From positions 199,006 to 263,005 of the forward strand of contig JAYPPR010000003.1 of NCBI GenBank assembly GCA_038131595.1: DNA of 64,000 nucleotides, in the 5' to 3' direction. Position 1 is the stretch's first letter. Each line of letters begins with the position of its first letter. Both the position numbers and the translations under genes were made by a program. The DNA comes from UBA9926 sp038131595 (lineage in GTDB: Bacteria > Pseudomonadota > Gammaproteobacteria > Pseudomonadales > Azotimanducaceae). The notes beneath the pieces were generated by a model. It did not search any database. It was not told the DNA's origin and was given only the letters and a program-made list of their open reading frames with translations. Below are positions 26,170 through 35,656 of the stretch, in pieces.

Positions 26170-28092
26170 ATGTCAGAACAAACAGACAAACAAACACTTG
26201 GATTTCAAACTGAGGCACGTCAGTTGCTTAAGCTGATGATTCACTCTCTTTACTCCAACAAAGAAATCTTTCTTCGTGAGCTCATTTCCAATGCCTCGGA
26301 TGCGATCGATAAACTGCGTTTCCTGAGTCTTGAAAACCCCGATCTTCTGGATGGCGAAGCGGACTTTGAGATCAAGGTCGAGTTCGACCCGGAGCAGAAG
26401 ACGATCACCATTACCGACAATGGGATCGGCATGTCACGAGATGAGGTCATTGAAAACTTAGGAACGATAGCGAAGTCTGGCACGGCACAATTTCTGACCA
26501 ACTTAACGGGTGACCAAAAGAAAGATTCGCAACTCATTGGCCAGTTTGGTGTTGGTTTTTATGCTTCATTCATCGTCGCGAATAAGGTGGTTGTCGAGAC
26601 TCGCGGCGCCGAGCAGGCGGAGGCCGAAGGATGTCGCTGGACCTCATCTGGTGAGGCGGATTTTGATATCGAGACGGTGGAGCGGGATGCGAGGGGAACA
26701 GAGATTACGCTCTATTTGAATGAGGATGCTGAGGAGTTTTTAAACGGCTATCGATTGCAAACGATTGTTAAAAAATATGCAGATCACGTGAGCGTTCCAG
26801 TGCTCATGCAAAAAGATGCCAACGTAGGACAGGAAGATACCGAGGATGACGCGGGTGGAGATCATCCTGAATTTGAGGTGATCAACCGGGCTACGGCACT
26901 CTGGACGCGCTCAAGGTCTGAGGTGGCAGAAGAAGAGTACCAAGAATTCTATAAGCACATTGCACACGACTACCAAGACCCGCTGACCTGGTCGCACAAT
27001 CGAGTTGAAGGCAAGCTCGAGTACACCAGCCTAATCTATATCCCCTCCAAAGCACCTTTTGACCTTTGGAACAGAGAATCTCCTAGAGGGCTCAAGCTTT
27101 ACGTTCAGCGCGTCTTCATTATGGATGAGGCAGAGCAATTCCTGCCGTTATACCTACGGTTTGTCAAAGGTATCGTGGACTCAAACGACCTAAGCTTGAA
27201 TGTCTCTAGAGAAATTCTGCAAAAGGATCCTGCCATCGATTCGATGCGCGCAGCGCTAACAAAACGTGTGCTAGACAGTTTGGAAAAGTTGGCGAAGTCT
27301 GATGCAGAAAAGTATGCGCAGTTTTGGGTTGAGTTTGGTCAGGTCCTGAAAGAGGGTGTTGCCGAGGATTTCACGAACAAGGATAAAATTGCGGGGTTGC
27401 TTCGGTTCGCGACATCAACGAGTGGATCGGACTCCCAAGATCAATCCCTTGCCGGATATGTGGAGCGAATGCAGGCTGACCAGGACAAGATTTACTATGT
27501 GGCAGCGGACAGCCATCAGATGGCGAAGCACTCCCCTCACCTAGAAATTTTTAATAAGAAAGGCATCGAAGTCCTGCTCTTGTCTGACCGGATCGATGAG
27601 TGGCTAGTTGGGCACTTATCGGAGTTTGATGGAAAGCCGCTCCAGGATGTGGCTCGCGGCGCGCTGGATTTAGATGGCTCGAAGGATGAGGATCCAGCTG
27701 ATGGTGAGGAGACTGGCGACGAAGGCCTTACAGATCTGATTGAGCGGTTGAAGACGACGTTTGGTGATCAGGTGGAGACAGTACGAACCAGTCAACGTTT
27801 GACCGACTCGCCTGCATGTCTAGTCGTGTCTGAAGATGAAATGGGTATGCAGATGCGCAGAATACTTGCCCAGGCCGGTCAGAGTTTGCCCGATGCAAAA
27901 AGAATATTTGAGGTCAATGCGAATCACCCGCTGGTGACGAGGTTAGACGCTGAGGAGGATGAGACTCGCTTTGAGCGGTTGGCGAAGGTCCTATTTGATC
28001 AAGCGTTGCTGGCGGAGGGCAGCCAGCTCGATGACCCGGCAACCTTTGTGAAAAATTTGAATGAATTTTTGCTTGAGGTCGCCGGTGACTAG
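26170..28092 (+). CDS. htpG: Molecular chaperone HtpG (Hsp90)
   Basis: ATP-dependent cytoplasmic chaperone. It has 640 residues. The N-terminal GHKL ATPase contains ELISNASDAIDKLR (about 38-51), TDNGIGMSRDEV (about 82-93), GTIAKSGT and IGQFGVGFYASFIV. The middle domain has SLIYIPSKAPFDLW, YVQRVFIMDE and SRE ILQ-type residues (LNVSREILQ) with the ATP-sensing Arg. The C-terminal dimerisation domain ends without an MEEVD tail, as in bacteria. Start ATG 26170 has GAGGA upstream, and a sigma-32 type promoter lies just before it. Confidence 0.97.
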   Translation: MSEQTDKQTLGFQTEARQLLKLMIHSLYSNKEIFLRELISNASDAIDKLRFLSLENPDLLDGEADFEIKVEFDPEQKTITITDNGIGMSRDEVIENLGTIAKSGTAQFLTNLTGDQKKDSQLIGQFGVGFYASFIVANKVVVETRGAEQAEAEGCRWTSSGEADFDIETVERDARGTEITLYLNEDAEEFLNGYRLQTIVKKYADHVSVPVLMQKDANVGQEDTEDDAGGDHPEFEVINRATALWTRSRSEVAEEEYQEFYKHIAHDYQDPLTWSHNRVEGKLEYTSLIYIPSKAPFDLWNRESPRGLKLYVQRVFIMDEAEQFLPLYLRFVKGIVDSNDLSLNVSREILQKDPAIDSMRAALTKRVLDSLEKLAKSDAEKYAQFWVEFGQVLKEGVAEDFTNKDKIAGLLRFATSTSGSDSQDQSLAGYVERMQADQDKIYYVAADSHQMAKHSPHLEIFNKKGIEVLLLSDRIDEWLVGHLSEFDGKPLQDVARGALDLDGSKDEDPADGEETGDEGLTDLIERLKTTFGDQVETVRTSQRLTDSPACLVVSEDEMGMQMRRILAQAGQSLPDAKRIFEVNANHPLVTRLDAEEDETRFERLAKVLFDQALLAEGSQLDDPATFVKNLNEFLLEVAGD

Positions 28093-28131
28093 CCTCTATC
28101 CACTCTTAATGATTCAGGGGATATAGGAAGG

Positions 28132-28584
28132 TTGGCGCACCTGCTCATCATGCGGCATGGCGATGCTGAGCCCTCTGCAGTCAGCGACGAGGTCCGTCCT
28201 TTGTCAGCACGTGGGCGGTCTGAGGTTCAGGAGGTCGGCCGAGCGCTTGTCGCCCATCTTGGAATCGACAAAATTGTCGCTAGCCCACTCGTACGAGCGC
28301 AGGAAACGGCTTCGCTGGTCGCAGCGTGTTATAGCCATGAAATTCAAAGGGACACGTGTGTAAGCCTGTCGCCCAATGGAATCCCCGATCAAGTGATCGC
28401 TGAATTTGATGAAGGGGTAGGCTCAGTGTTACTTGTTACACATATGCCGCTGATCGCAGATCTAGTGTCTGCGCTTTCGGGGAAACGCCAGGCCGTGCAG
28501 ACCGCGGAATTATTCTGCTTTGACATGGAAATGAAAGCGCCGCTTCGATCACAAATGTTCAATCTTCAGCCATCTAGGTTGTAA
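28132..28584 (+). CDS. sixA: Phosphohistidine phosphatase SixA
   Basis: 150-residue histidine phosphatase (phosphoglycerate mutase fold). In E. coli SixA acts on phosphorylated histidine of phosphotransfer proteins. The catalytic motif is LLIMRHGDAEP (about 4-14); SPLVRAQETASL (about 46-57) and LVTHMPLIADLVSAL with the second catalytic His follow. I choose TTG 28132 since it gives MAHLLIMRHG, matching the family start; the next ATG (28150) would remove the first strand. It begins 39 bases after htpG and 25 bases before the DUF4892 gene. Confidence 0.88.
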   Translation: MAHLLIMRHGDAEPSAVSDEVRPLSARGRSEVQEVGRALVAHLGIDKIVASPLVRAQETASLVAACYSHEIQRDTCVSLSPNGIPDQVIAEFDEGVGSVLLVTHMPLIADLVSALSGKRQAVQTAELFCFDMEMKAPLRSQMFNLQPSRL

Positions 28585-28609
28585 GGGGGGCACGATTAAT
28601 TGTTTTTCA

Positions 28610-29455
28610 ATGGGATGTAGACCCAATCTCACTAGCATTATCCTGCTGTTCGCAATGAGTTGGTCAGTAGGAGTCAGTGCCGAGTTGCCCCGTTCGACGT
28701 TAGTCGATTCAGCACAAAGCAGTGATGATGGCCTTATTCGGATCGTACTGGGTGGAATCGAGAATGTTCCCAGAGGAATCGTTGCTGAGAATGAAATCCT
28801 GCTAGAGGGTCGCCAATTTGTGAGCGTGTTTGAGGCGCCTCCGTCTATGAGTCATGAGACGGTTAGGGATGCCCTGGTCGCGAACCGAGTAAATCGCTTG
28901 CAACAGCAGTTCTCGTGCGATGGTCGCGCATGTGGCAGTAGTGGTGATTGGGCAAACGGCGTGCTCGGTTACCGGATATTGTATGGACCAGAGCAGTATC
29001 AGCACTATTGGGTTGGACGCGATCCTGGCGGAAAGCAGTGGGAATCAGTGTATGTGGGGCGGCGGGGTAACGGGAAGGTTTATTACCTAGTGGCCTCGAC
29101 GACTGTGAGTAACGACCGAATTGAAATGGAGTCGCTGGAGGGGCGCACCGTTTGGCGAGTATCCTTAACGCAGTTTGATGACCGTTTCTCGGCGCTCGTC
29201 GCTGATCTTGGGAGTGCGCTTGCTGCCACGCCGTCTCCGCTGCTCATTGTTGCTGTTACCTCAGAATCCGCAAGCACGGCTGAGGCGATGCGCGTGCTTC
29301 AAGCGGCAAGTCAAGCTAAAGCGGCGGCAATTGCTGGTCGGTTGACCTCGGCACTTGAAGATCGAGTTCAAGTGGTTCCGCAGGGTCTTGGCGCTGCTTC
29401 TCCCTTGGATCACTGGCAAGAGCCAAGGGTCGACGTCATTTGGCTTCAAAATTAG
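28610..29455 (+). CDS. DUF4892 family secreted protein
   Basis: 281 residues of unknown function. A signal peptide is likely at 1-25 (SIILLFAMSWSVGVSA, then ELP). The DUF4892-like part has LIRIVLGGIENV (about 42-53), CDGRACGSSGDWAN with a likely disulfide pair (about 102-115), YRILYGPEQYQHYWVGR, and YVGRRGNGKVYYLVA. A C-terminal segment from about 205 (LLIVAVTSESASTAEAMRVLQAASQAKAAAI...) looks like a degenerate OmpA-type repeat. It follows sixA by 25 bases on the same strand. A periplasmic location is inferred from the signal peptide. Confidence 0.75.
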   Translation: MGCRPNLTSIILLFAMSWSVGVSAELPRSTLVDSAQSSDDGLIRIVLGGIENVPRGIVAENEILLEGRQFVSVFEAPPSMSHETVRDALVANRVNRLQQQFSCDGRACGSSGDWANGVLGYRILYGPEQYQHYWVGRDPGGKQWESVYVGRRGNGKVYYLVASTTVSNDRIEMESLEGRTVWRVSLTQFDDRFSALVADLGSALAATPSPLLIVAVTSESASTAEAMRVLQAASQAKAAAIAGRLTSALEDRVQVVPQGLGAASPLDHWQEPRVDVIWLQN

Positions 29456-29480
29456 GCATTCTTTAGTCGTTGTGTCGAGG

Positions 29481-30029
29481 CTACCTGCGCAGTTCGAGCA
29501 GGGACAAAAATTCCATCCTGGTGCTTTGGTCGCCTTGGAATTGGCCCAGCATCATTGACGTTTTCATCATTGAATTTTGTTTCTCTACGCCCCGCATCAT
29601 CATGCACATGTGTTGCGCTTCAATGATGACGCCGACGCCGGCTGCGTTGGTGACCGATTGAATTGCCTCGGCAATCTGTTTGGTCAGATTCTCCTGAATC
29701 TGCAGCCGCCTTGCGTACATATCAACGATCCGTGCGACCTTACTGAGGCCAAGGACCTTTCCTGTGGGGAGATAGGCGACGTGACATTTTCCGATAAAGG
29801 GCAACAAGTGGTGCTCGCACATGGAATACAATTCGATATCTTGAACAATGATCATCTCACTCGTATCAGACTCGAAAAGGGCGTTATTAACGATTTCAGA
29901 TAATTCTTCGCGATAACCTTTGGTGAGAAATTGCATCGCGCTCGCGGCCCGCTTAGGCGTATCTGCCAGGCCATCACGCGCAGGGTCTTCGCCTAACTGC
30001 TCGAGTATCTGTAAAAAAGCGTGTTCCAT
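29481..30029 (-). CDS. folE: GTP cyclohydrolase I
   Basis: Converts GTP to dihydroneopterin triphosphate, the first step of folate (and queuosine) synthesis. It has 182 residues, the typical single-domain length. Zinc ligands are in MCEHHLLPF (Cys and His, about 70-78) and QHMCMMMRG (Cys, about 140-148). LSKVARIVDMYARRLQIQE is the usual core helix; DTPKRAASAMQFLTKGY opens the substrate region. Convergent with the DUF4892 gene and divergent from aroC across an 81-base spacer with an inverted repeat. Confidence 0.96.
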   Translation of the reverse strand: MEHAFLQILEQLGEDPARDGLADTPKRAASAMQFLTKGYREELSEIVNNALFESDTSEMIIVQDIELYSMCEHHLLPFIGKCHVAYLPTGKVLGLSKVARIVDMYARRLQIQENLTKQIAEAIQSVTNAAGVGVIIEAQHMCMMMRGVEKQNSMMKTSMMLGQFQGDQSTRMEFLSLLELRR

Positions 30030-30040
30030 GATTGTCCTCT

Positions 30041-30061
30041 TCGGTCAATGTCGGTGACCGA
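30041..30061. promoter_or_regulatory. Inverted repeat in the folE-aroC divergent spacer
   Basis: TCGGTCA (30041-30047), seven bases, TGACCGA (30055-30061): a perfect 7-base inverted repeat of the spacing expected for a dimeric regulator. It lies 12 bases before the folE start. TATACT at about 30074 could be the -10 box for aroC. No known operator is matched. Confidence 0.4.
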
Positions 30062-30110
30062 GTCTCAGATGAAGTGGGCTATACTATCTCACTTTTGAGG
30101 TGTGGCCATC

Positions 30111-31196
30111 ATGTCAGGCAATAGCTTTGGGTCATTCTTTCGCGTGAGCACATTTGGCGAGAGCCATGGGCCGGCGCTTGGCTGTGTCATTGATGGTTGC
30201 CCTCCGGGTCTCCCGTTATCCGAAGCGGACCTTCAGCTTGATTTAGACCGTCGCAAACCCGGTACCAGTAAATACGCGACCCAGCGGCGGGAAGCCGATT
30301 CTGTTCAGATTCTGTCCGGCGTCTTCGAAGGTGTTACTACGGGCACGTCCATTGGTCTTTTGATCGAAAATGAGGATCAGCGATCTAAAGATTATTCTGA
30401 AATAAAAGACGTATTCAGACCGGCACACGCGGACTATACCTATCAAGCGAAGTATGGTGTCAGGGACTACAGGGGGGGTGGCCGCTCCTCTGCTCGAGAG
30501 ACGGCCATGCGCGTTGCCGCTGGTGCCGTTGCGAAAAAGTACCTTGCGTTTCACCATGGGATCAGCGTTAGAGGATACCTTGCCCAAATGGGTCCAATTG
30601 CTGTTAACCAGATCGATTGGGCGATCGTCAACGATAATCCGTTTTTCTGTCCAGATCCCAATTGCATCGCGCCCATGGAGGCGCTGATTGATGAGCTCAG
30701 AAGAGCAGGGGACTCGGTTGGTGCTCGCATCAATGTCATCGCTGAAGGTGTCATGCCGGGCCTTGGAGAGCCGGTCTTTGACCGGCTTGATGCCGAGCTC
30801 GCGAAAGCCATGATGAGCATCAATGCCGTCAAAGGGGTTGAAATTGGAGATGGTTTCTCGGTTGTAGCGCAGAGGGGGTCCGAGCACCGAGATGAGATTC
30901 GACCGGAGGGCTTCCTTTCAAACCATGCAGGGGGCGTATTAGGCGGGATATCCACGGGCCAAGATATTTGTGTCAGTCTTGCCCTGAAGCCTACTTCAAG
31001 CATTACTCAGCCAGGAAAGAGCATCAATCGGCACGGGGAACCCGTTGACGTTGTTACCAAAGGGCGTCACGACCCTTGCGTTGGTGTACGAGCAACGCCC
31101 ATTGCTGAGGCGATGATGGCACTGGTCCTGATGGACCATCTGATTCGTTACAGGGGTCAGGTCAGCGAATTGGATCGAAGTAAACACGAGCATTGA
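30111..31196 (+). CDS. aroC: Chorismate synthase
   Basis: Makes chorismate from EPSP with reduced FMN, the last shikimate step; feeds the trp genes found 5 kb away and folate. I choose ATG 30111, which gives MSGNSFGSFFRVSTFGESHGPALGCVIDG; a GTG three codons earlier overlaps the GAGGTG ribosome binding site. The product is 361 residues. Signatures are GESHG (His base), YRGGGRSSARETAMRVAAGA (about 118-137), and SNHAGGVLGGISTGQDI near 270. Length and motifs are normal. Confidence 0.97.
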   Translation: MSGNSFGSFFRVSTFGESHGPALGCVIDGCPPGLPLSEADLQLDLDRRKPGTSKYATQRREADSVQILSGVFEGVTTGTSIGLLIENEDQRSKDYSEIKDVFRPAHADYTYQAKYGVRDYRGGGRSSARETAMRVAAGAVAKKYLAFHHGISVRGYLAQMGPIAVNQIDWAIVNDNPFFCPDPNCIAPMEALIDELRRAGDSVGARINVIAEGVMPGLGEPVFDRLDAELAKAMMSINAVKGVEIGDGFSVVAQRGSEHRDEIRPEGFLSNHAGGVLGGISTGQDICVSLALKPTSSITQPGKSINRHGEPVDVVTKGRHDPCVGVRATPIAEAMMALVLMDHLIRYRGQVSELDRSKHEH

Positions 31197-31332
31197 GAAA
31201 GAAGACGGGGCCGCACAGGCATCGGCAGCGCCCAAATAGCCAGAACCGATGGTCCCAGAAATCGCAACGCGTTAAGATCCGCGCTGGCAAACCCAGCGGG
31301 CGTGCCCTCGGACGATGCGTAGAGAGTTGGCT

Positions 31333-32352
31333 ATGAAAGAAGTGAATATTGCTATTGTTGGCGCGACTGGCGCTGTTGGAGAAGTGATGCTCGAGCTGCT
31401 CGCCGAGCGTGATTTCCCTGCTAAATCTGTCAGCCTCCTCGCTAGCGAGCGTTCGGCGGGGGCGAGGATACCGTTCAAACAGCAATCGATCACAGTTCAA
31501 AACTTAGCGGAGTTTGATTTTACAGGCACCGACATCGCGCTTTTTTCCGCTGGAGGCGGTGTTTCTGCGGAGTTTGGACCAAAAGCTGCGAGTCAAGGGT
31601 GTGTTGTTATCGACAATACGTCTCACTTTAGACGGGATCCTGATATACCGCTGATTGTGCCTGAGGTGAATTTGCATACCTTGGCCCAGCATAAGCAGCG
31701 GAACATTATTGCCAACCCTAATTGCTCAACGATCCAGATGGTCGTTGCACTAAAGCCTATTTACGACCGAGTAGGCATTGAGCGCATTCATGTGAGCACT
31801 TATCAGGCGGTATCTGGATCGGGAAAATCCGGGATCGAGGAATTGGCGACACAAACCGCGAAGCTACTGAATGCACAAGAGATTGAAAGTCGGGTGTATG
31901 GCAAACAGATTGCGTTTAACGCAGTCCCACACATCGACGATTTCCAAGACAATGGATTTACCAAAGAAGAAATGAAGATGGTGTGGGAAACGCACCGGAT
32001 CCTTGAGGATGATGGGATTCAGGTCAGTCCAACCTGTGTTCGTATTCCGGTATTTTATGGTCATTCCGAAGCCGTCTATGTTGAGACAAAAGCCCCGCTT
32101 TCAGCGAGTGATGCGCGAGCGTTGTTATCTGACGCACCTGGCGTAACGGTGCTCGATGAGCGAGCGTCTGGCGGTTATCCAACCGCGGTCACCGAGGCAT
32201 CTGGAACGGATGCGGTTTTTGTTGGTCGTATCCGAAACGATGTTTCGCATCCGAGGGGCCTGCATTTGTGGGTGGTGTCAGATAACGTGAGGAAAGGTGC
32301 GGCACTGAATAGTATTCAGATAGCAGAGGCCTTACTAAAAGAGGCGTCATAG
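31333..32352 (+). CDS. asd: Aspartate-semialdehyde dehydrogenase
   Basis: Reduces aspartyl-phosphate to the semialdehyde for lysine, threonine, methionine and cell-wall diaminopimelate. I choose ATG 31333 (AGAGAG upstream; product begins MKEVNIAIVGATGAVGEVML); an ATG at 31315 adds six residues. The product is 339 residues. GATGAVG is the NADP loop, and the catalytic Cys is in NPNCSTIQMV (about 130), which separates it from the Usg paralogue that lacks this Cys. SGSGKSGIEEL and the active-site His in RIPVFYGHSEAV follow. Upstream of fimV as in other gammaproteobacteria. Confidence 0.96.
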   Translation: MKEVNIAIVGATGAVGEVMLELLAERDFPAKSVSLLASERSAGARIPFKQQSITVQNLAEFDFTGTDIALFSAGGGVSAEFGPKAASQGCVVIDNTSHFRRDPDIPLIVPEVNLHTLAQHKQRNIIANPNCSTIQMVVALKPIYDRVGIERIHVSTYQAVSGSGKSGIEELATQTAKLLNAQEIESRVYGKQIAFNAVPHIDDFQDNGFTKEEMKMVWETHRILEDDGIQVSPTCVRIPVFYGHSEAVYVETKAPLSASDARALLSDAPGVTVLDERASGGYPTAVTEASGTDAVFVGRIRNDVSHPRGLHLWVVSDNVRKGAALNSIQIAEALLKEAS

Positions 32353-32473
32353 TGTTCGGTGTGCGTGAGCATGGCCGAGGAGCCCTCAACACACTGATTT
32401 GAGTGCGCTGGAGAAACGCTTAAGATCAGACAGTGTTGAGTGAGTCAGCATGAAGGAAAAGGTCGGAGAGCTT

Positions 32474-34186
32474 ATGCGAGAAATGCTGCGATGGAGCCTA
32501 GTCGGTGTCCTCTTAATAGGGGCGAATACTGCGCTGGGTTTAGGACTCGGGCGGATCGACGTCCAGTCTGTCTTGAATCAGCCTTTGGCTGCTGAAATTC
32601 AATTACTCAACGCTAGTGAGTGGGCGGCCAATGATTTAAAAGTTGGACTGGCAAGTCCGGATGAGTTCGAGCGATTGGGTGTTGAGAGATCCATTGGGCT
32701 CTTTGATCTTGAGTTTAAAGCGGTGCAGCGAGGGTCGAATATTGTGATCGAAACGATCACCGAAGATGCCATCGTTGAGCCCTTTCTCCACTTTGTTCTG
32801 GTATTGGATTGGCCAAGGGGTCGGCTCCTCAAAGAATACACCGTGCTGTTGGATCTTCCCCCGACCCAGGGCGTTATCCAGCCACTCATGCCCCGGGCTG
32901 GATTCGAGACTAAGTCCTCAAGAGCGGTCGAGCGAGCTAACCCAGCGACGGTTAGCGTTGGTAGCACGGGGCAACTCACCACGATAGGGGATACGCTGTG
33001 GGACATCGCGCTCGCAACCCGCCCAGACCGCTCGATTAGCATTCCTCAGATGATGATGGCCATTCAGCAAGCGAACCCCGAGGCTTTTATCAACGGGAAC
33101 ATTAACCGACTAAAAGCCGGTTATGCGCTTAAGATTCCCTCTTTTGAAACAGCAATGAGCATTTCGGATCGCTTGGCTGAAGCGGAAGTGGATGCTCAAA
33201 ATCGTGCACTTGCGGGCGGGAGCACTCAAAAAAAAACAGCATCGGATGAGCCTGGTCAGTTAATCCCGCAAGCTGACCGCATCGAGCCTGCAGTTTCAGA
33301 TAGCGACGGCGGAGACGGTGAAAGCACAGGGGCGGAGTTACGGCTGATCAGCGATGATGAGCCAGACCAAGTCGTCAATGTAAACGATGATGAAGTCCTA
33401 GCGATTAGGGCCGAGTTGGCTGACAAAGAGCAGGCTCTCAAGATGGCAGCAGAAGAACAGGCCATGACCAATGACCGGCTCGCCAATCTTGAAACCCAGT
33501 TGGGGTCACTTACGTCGCTGATCGAGGTAAAGGATCAGGAACTCGCCAGGCTGCAGCAATCACTGGAATCACTGAAGAATCAGCCCGCGCCTGTCAGTTC
33601 GATTTGGGCTAATCCTCTGGTGCTAGCCTTGTTTGTGGTCATCGTGTTGTTAGTCGTGTTGATTCTCGTGCTCTCGAACCGGTTGAGGCAACAAACCCGT
33701 TGGTTAAATGACGGGCCAGTTGCTCAACAGCCTGCCAATGCAACGCCTGAAGTGGCCGAAGTAGCGCAAAGCCCAGAACCACGAACTGAGCAACCAGCCG
33801 TGACAGAAAGCTCAGATGTCAGGCAGGAATCGGAGGTGGACGTGAGATCGCAGCTTGGTGAGTCAAACGGGCAGACCGACAATACGACTGAATCCGCTCT
33901 TGGCCAGGAGGCGAACGATCTCTCGGATGAACTCAGCGAGGTCGATCTTGATTTAGAGATCTCAGAGTCGCTGGACCTGGATATCGACGCCGGGTTAGAG
34001 GAAATAGACCTCGAGGAATCTCCTGATGAATCAGACGCCATGGGCCACCCTCTCGATCTTGCCCGAGCCTATATTGAAATGGGTGATCGGACCGCGGCGA
34101 GAGTTCAACTGGCTAAGGTGATCGCCACAGGTGCCCCTGCCGAGGTTCGGGAGGCAGAACAATTGCTTGAGCGATTAGCTGATTAG
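32474..34186 (+). CDS. fimV: FimV-like inner-membrane / peptidoglycan-binding protein
   Basis: Cell-envelope scaffold. In Pseudomonas FimV organises type IV pili and polar proteins; here the role is inferred. I choose ATG 32474 (GGAG upstream) over ATG 32450. The product is about 570 residues, shorter than the roughly 900 of Pseudomonas FimV. Order: signal segment (about 5-22), the family GLGRIDVQSVLNQPLAAEIQL domain (about 33-140), LysM-like part TIGDTLWDIALATRPD to LKIPS (about 170-225), an acidic coiled coil (about 290-350), a transmembrane helix (about 378-398), a very acidic linker, and the C-terminal DLARAYIEMGDRTAARVQL FimV domain. Confidence 0.9.
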   Translation: MREMLRWSLVGVLLIGANTALGLGLGRIDVQSVLNQPLAAEIQLLNASEWAANDLKVGLASPDEFERLGVERSIGLFDLEFKAVQRGSNIVIETITEDAIVEPFLHFVLVLDWPRGRLLKEYTVLLDLPPTQGVIQPLMPRAGFETKSSRAVERANPATVSVGSTGQLTTIGDTLWDIALATRPDRSISIPQMMMAIQQANPEAFINGNINRLKAGYALKIPSFETAMSISDRLAEAEVDAQNRALAGGSTQKKTASDEPGQLIPQADRIEPAVSDSDGGDGESTGAELRLISDDEPDQVVNVNDDEVLAIRAELADKEQALKMAAEEQAMTNDRLANLETQLGSLTSLIEVKDQELARLQQSLESLKNQPAPVSSIWANPLVLALFVVIVLLVVLILVLSNRLRQQTRWLNDGPVAQQPANATPEVAEVAQSPEPRTEQPAVTESSDVRQESEVDVRSQLGESNGQTDNTTESALGQEANDLSDELSEVDLDLEISESLDLDIDAGLEEIDLEESPDESDAMGHPLDLARAYIEMGDRTAARVQLAKVIATGAPAEVREAEQLLERLAD

Positions 34187-34191
34187 CGCTG

Positions 34192-34998
34192 ATGACAGAA
34201 CGTATTGCCTTGGGCCTCGCTTATCATGGAGGGGCCTTTCATGGATGGCAGCGCCAAAAAGAGACCAGAACCGTTCAGGCGGCTCTAGAGGAAGCACTCT
34301 CCCGGATTGCAGATCACCCGGTTGTGACGCGAGCAGCAGGACGCACCGATAGCGGCGTACACGCGACCGGGCAAGTCGTGCATTTTGATACTAACGCTCT
34401 GCGGTCGGACAAAGCCTGGACCGAGGGAGTCAATCGCTGGTTACCTAATGACGTTGCTGTTCGGTGGGTGGCTCGCCCAGGGATGGGTTTCGACGCTAGG
34501 TTCTCAGCGCAGTCCCGTACGTATCGTTACCTGTTGTTTGTAGACCCTCTCGTCAATCCTTTTATTGAGTCGTCCGCGGTTCGCGAACACCGCGCTTTAG
34601 ATTTAGCTCTAATGAATGAATCTGCTCAATATCTGGTGGGGGAGCACGACTTTACGAGTTTTAGGGCTGCGCATTGTCAGTCGAATTCGGCAATGCGGCG
34701 TGTTACTTCCATTTCGGTTGGCGAGCATCAGGGGTTTATTCACATCGAAGTCAGCGCGAATGCATTTCTGTACCATATGGTCAGAAACATTGTTGGTGCG
34801 CTAAGACTCGTCGGTGCTCGCCAGCGTCCTCCCGAATGGATGGGGGATTTGCTGCTGGCAAAAGATCGCCATCAGGCAGGTAGAATGGCCCCCCCACATG
34901 GTCTCTACCTTGAGCGTGTGGACTATGATCCAAGCTATCAATTACCGGTGAAGACCGGTCACACCCTGATTGGACAGCCATTCGACAGGTCCGCGTGA
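34192..34998 (+). CDS. truA: tRNA pseudouridine(38-40) synthase TruA
   Basis: Modifies U38-U40 in the anticodon arm of tRNAs. It has 268 residues. Motifs are LAYHGGAFHGWQRQ (about 9-22), the catalytic Asp in AAGRTDSGVHATGQVVHFD (about 47-65), FDARFSAQSRTYRYL, and FLYHMVRNIVGAL (about 188-200). Begins 5 bases after the fimV stop, so it is co-transcribed. This fimV-truA-trpF order is widespread in gammaproteobacteria. Confidence 0.96.
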   Translation: MTERIALGLAYHGGAFHGWQRQKETRTVQAALEEALSRIADHPVVTRAAGRTDSGVHATGQVVHFDTNALRSDKAWTEGVNRWLPNDVAVRWVARPGMGFDARFSAQSRTYRYLLFVDPLVNPFIESSAVREHRALDLALMNESAQYLVGEHDFTSFRAAHCQSNSAMRRVTSISVGEHQGFIHIEVSANAFLYHMVRNIVGALRLVGARQRPPEWMGDLLLAKDRHQAGRMAPPHGLYLERVDYDPSYQLPVKTGHTLIGQPFDRSA

Positions 34999-35032
34999 TA
35001 AGATTGCGAGCGTTGTGGCAGCGGGCTGAAAA

Positions 35033-35656
35033 GTGGTGCGCACGAGAGCCAAAATTTGTGGGGTGACGACGGATAAGGCGGCCGAGGTTGCGGTTGCGGC
35101 TGGAGCAGACGCTTTGGGATTTGTTTTTTATCCACCTAGCCCGAGAGCTATCTCTCCTATCGAAGCTGCGCCCATTGTGTCAATGGTGCCGCCTTTTGTT
35201 CAGCGGGTAGCACTCTTTGTCGACGAAAAGCAGTCAGTGATTGAGGAAACGTTGTCACAGTGCTCCTTGGACATGATCCAGTTTCACGGTGCGGAGTCGA
35301 GATCCTTTTGCGAGTCTTTGGGGCTGCCATACATCAAGGCAGTTGGCTTTAAATCCAGAGATGAACTGATGCGCGTCAGCGATGCTCACCCGAATGCAGC
35401 GGCGCTATTGATCGATGCTTGGGCGCCTGGTGAGCATGGTGGAACAGGAAAAACACTCGACTGGACAGCAATTGGGGACATCGGACGACCTTGGCTATTA
35501 GCCGGCGGCCTCACCCCTGACAACGTTGCGGAAGCCATTGCAGTTGCTCGACCTTACGCCGTAGACGTGAGTAGCGGTGTGGAATCTAAGCGAGGAGAAA
35601 AAGATTTATCTAAGATTGAGTCTTTTCTGCAGGCAGTGTCGGCGTGGAATGGGTAA
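35033..35656 (+). CDS. trpF: Phosphoribosylanthranilate isomerase
   Basis: Tryptophan pathway isomerase, (beta-alpha)8 barrel, 207 residues. RAKICGVTTDKAAEVAVAAGADALGFVF (about 5-32) carries the catalytic Cys, and LLIDAWAPGEHGGTGKTLDW (about 123-142) carries the catalytic Asp. LLAGGLTPDNVAEAI and AVDVSSGVESKRGEKD bind phosphate. The GTG start at 35033 follows AAAAGTG with weak complementarity; a second GTG-like codon lies next to it. The following trpB is separated by a long, repeat-rich spacer, so trpBA probably has its own promoter. Confidence 0.95.
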   Translation: MVRTRAKICGVTTDKAAEVAVAAGADALGFVFYPPSPRAISPIEAAPIVSMVPPFVQRVALFVDEKQSVIEETLSQCSLDMIQFHGAESRSFCESLGLPYIKAVGFKSRDELMRVSDAHPNAAALLIDAWAPGEHGGTGKTLDWTAIGDIGRPWLLAGGLTPDNVAEAIAVARPYAVDVSSGVESKRGEKDLSKIESFLQAVSAWNG

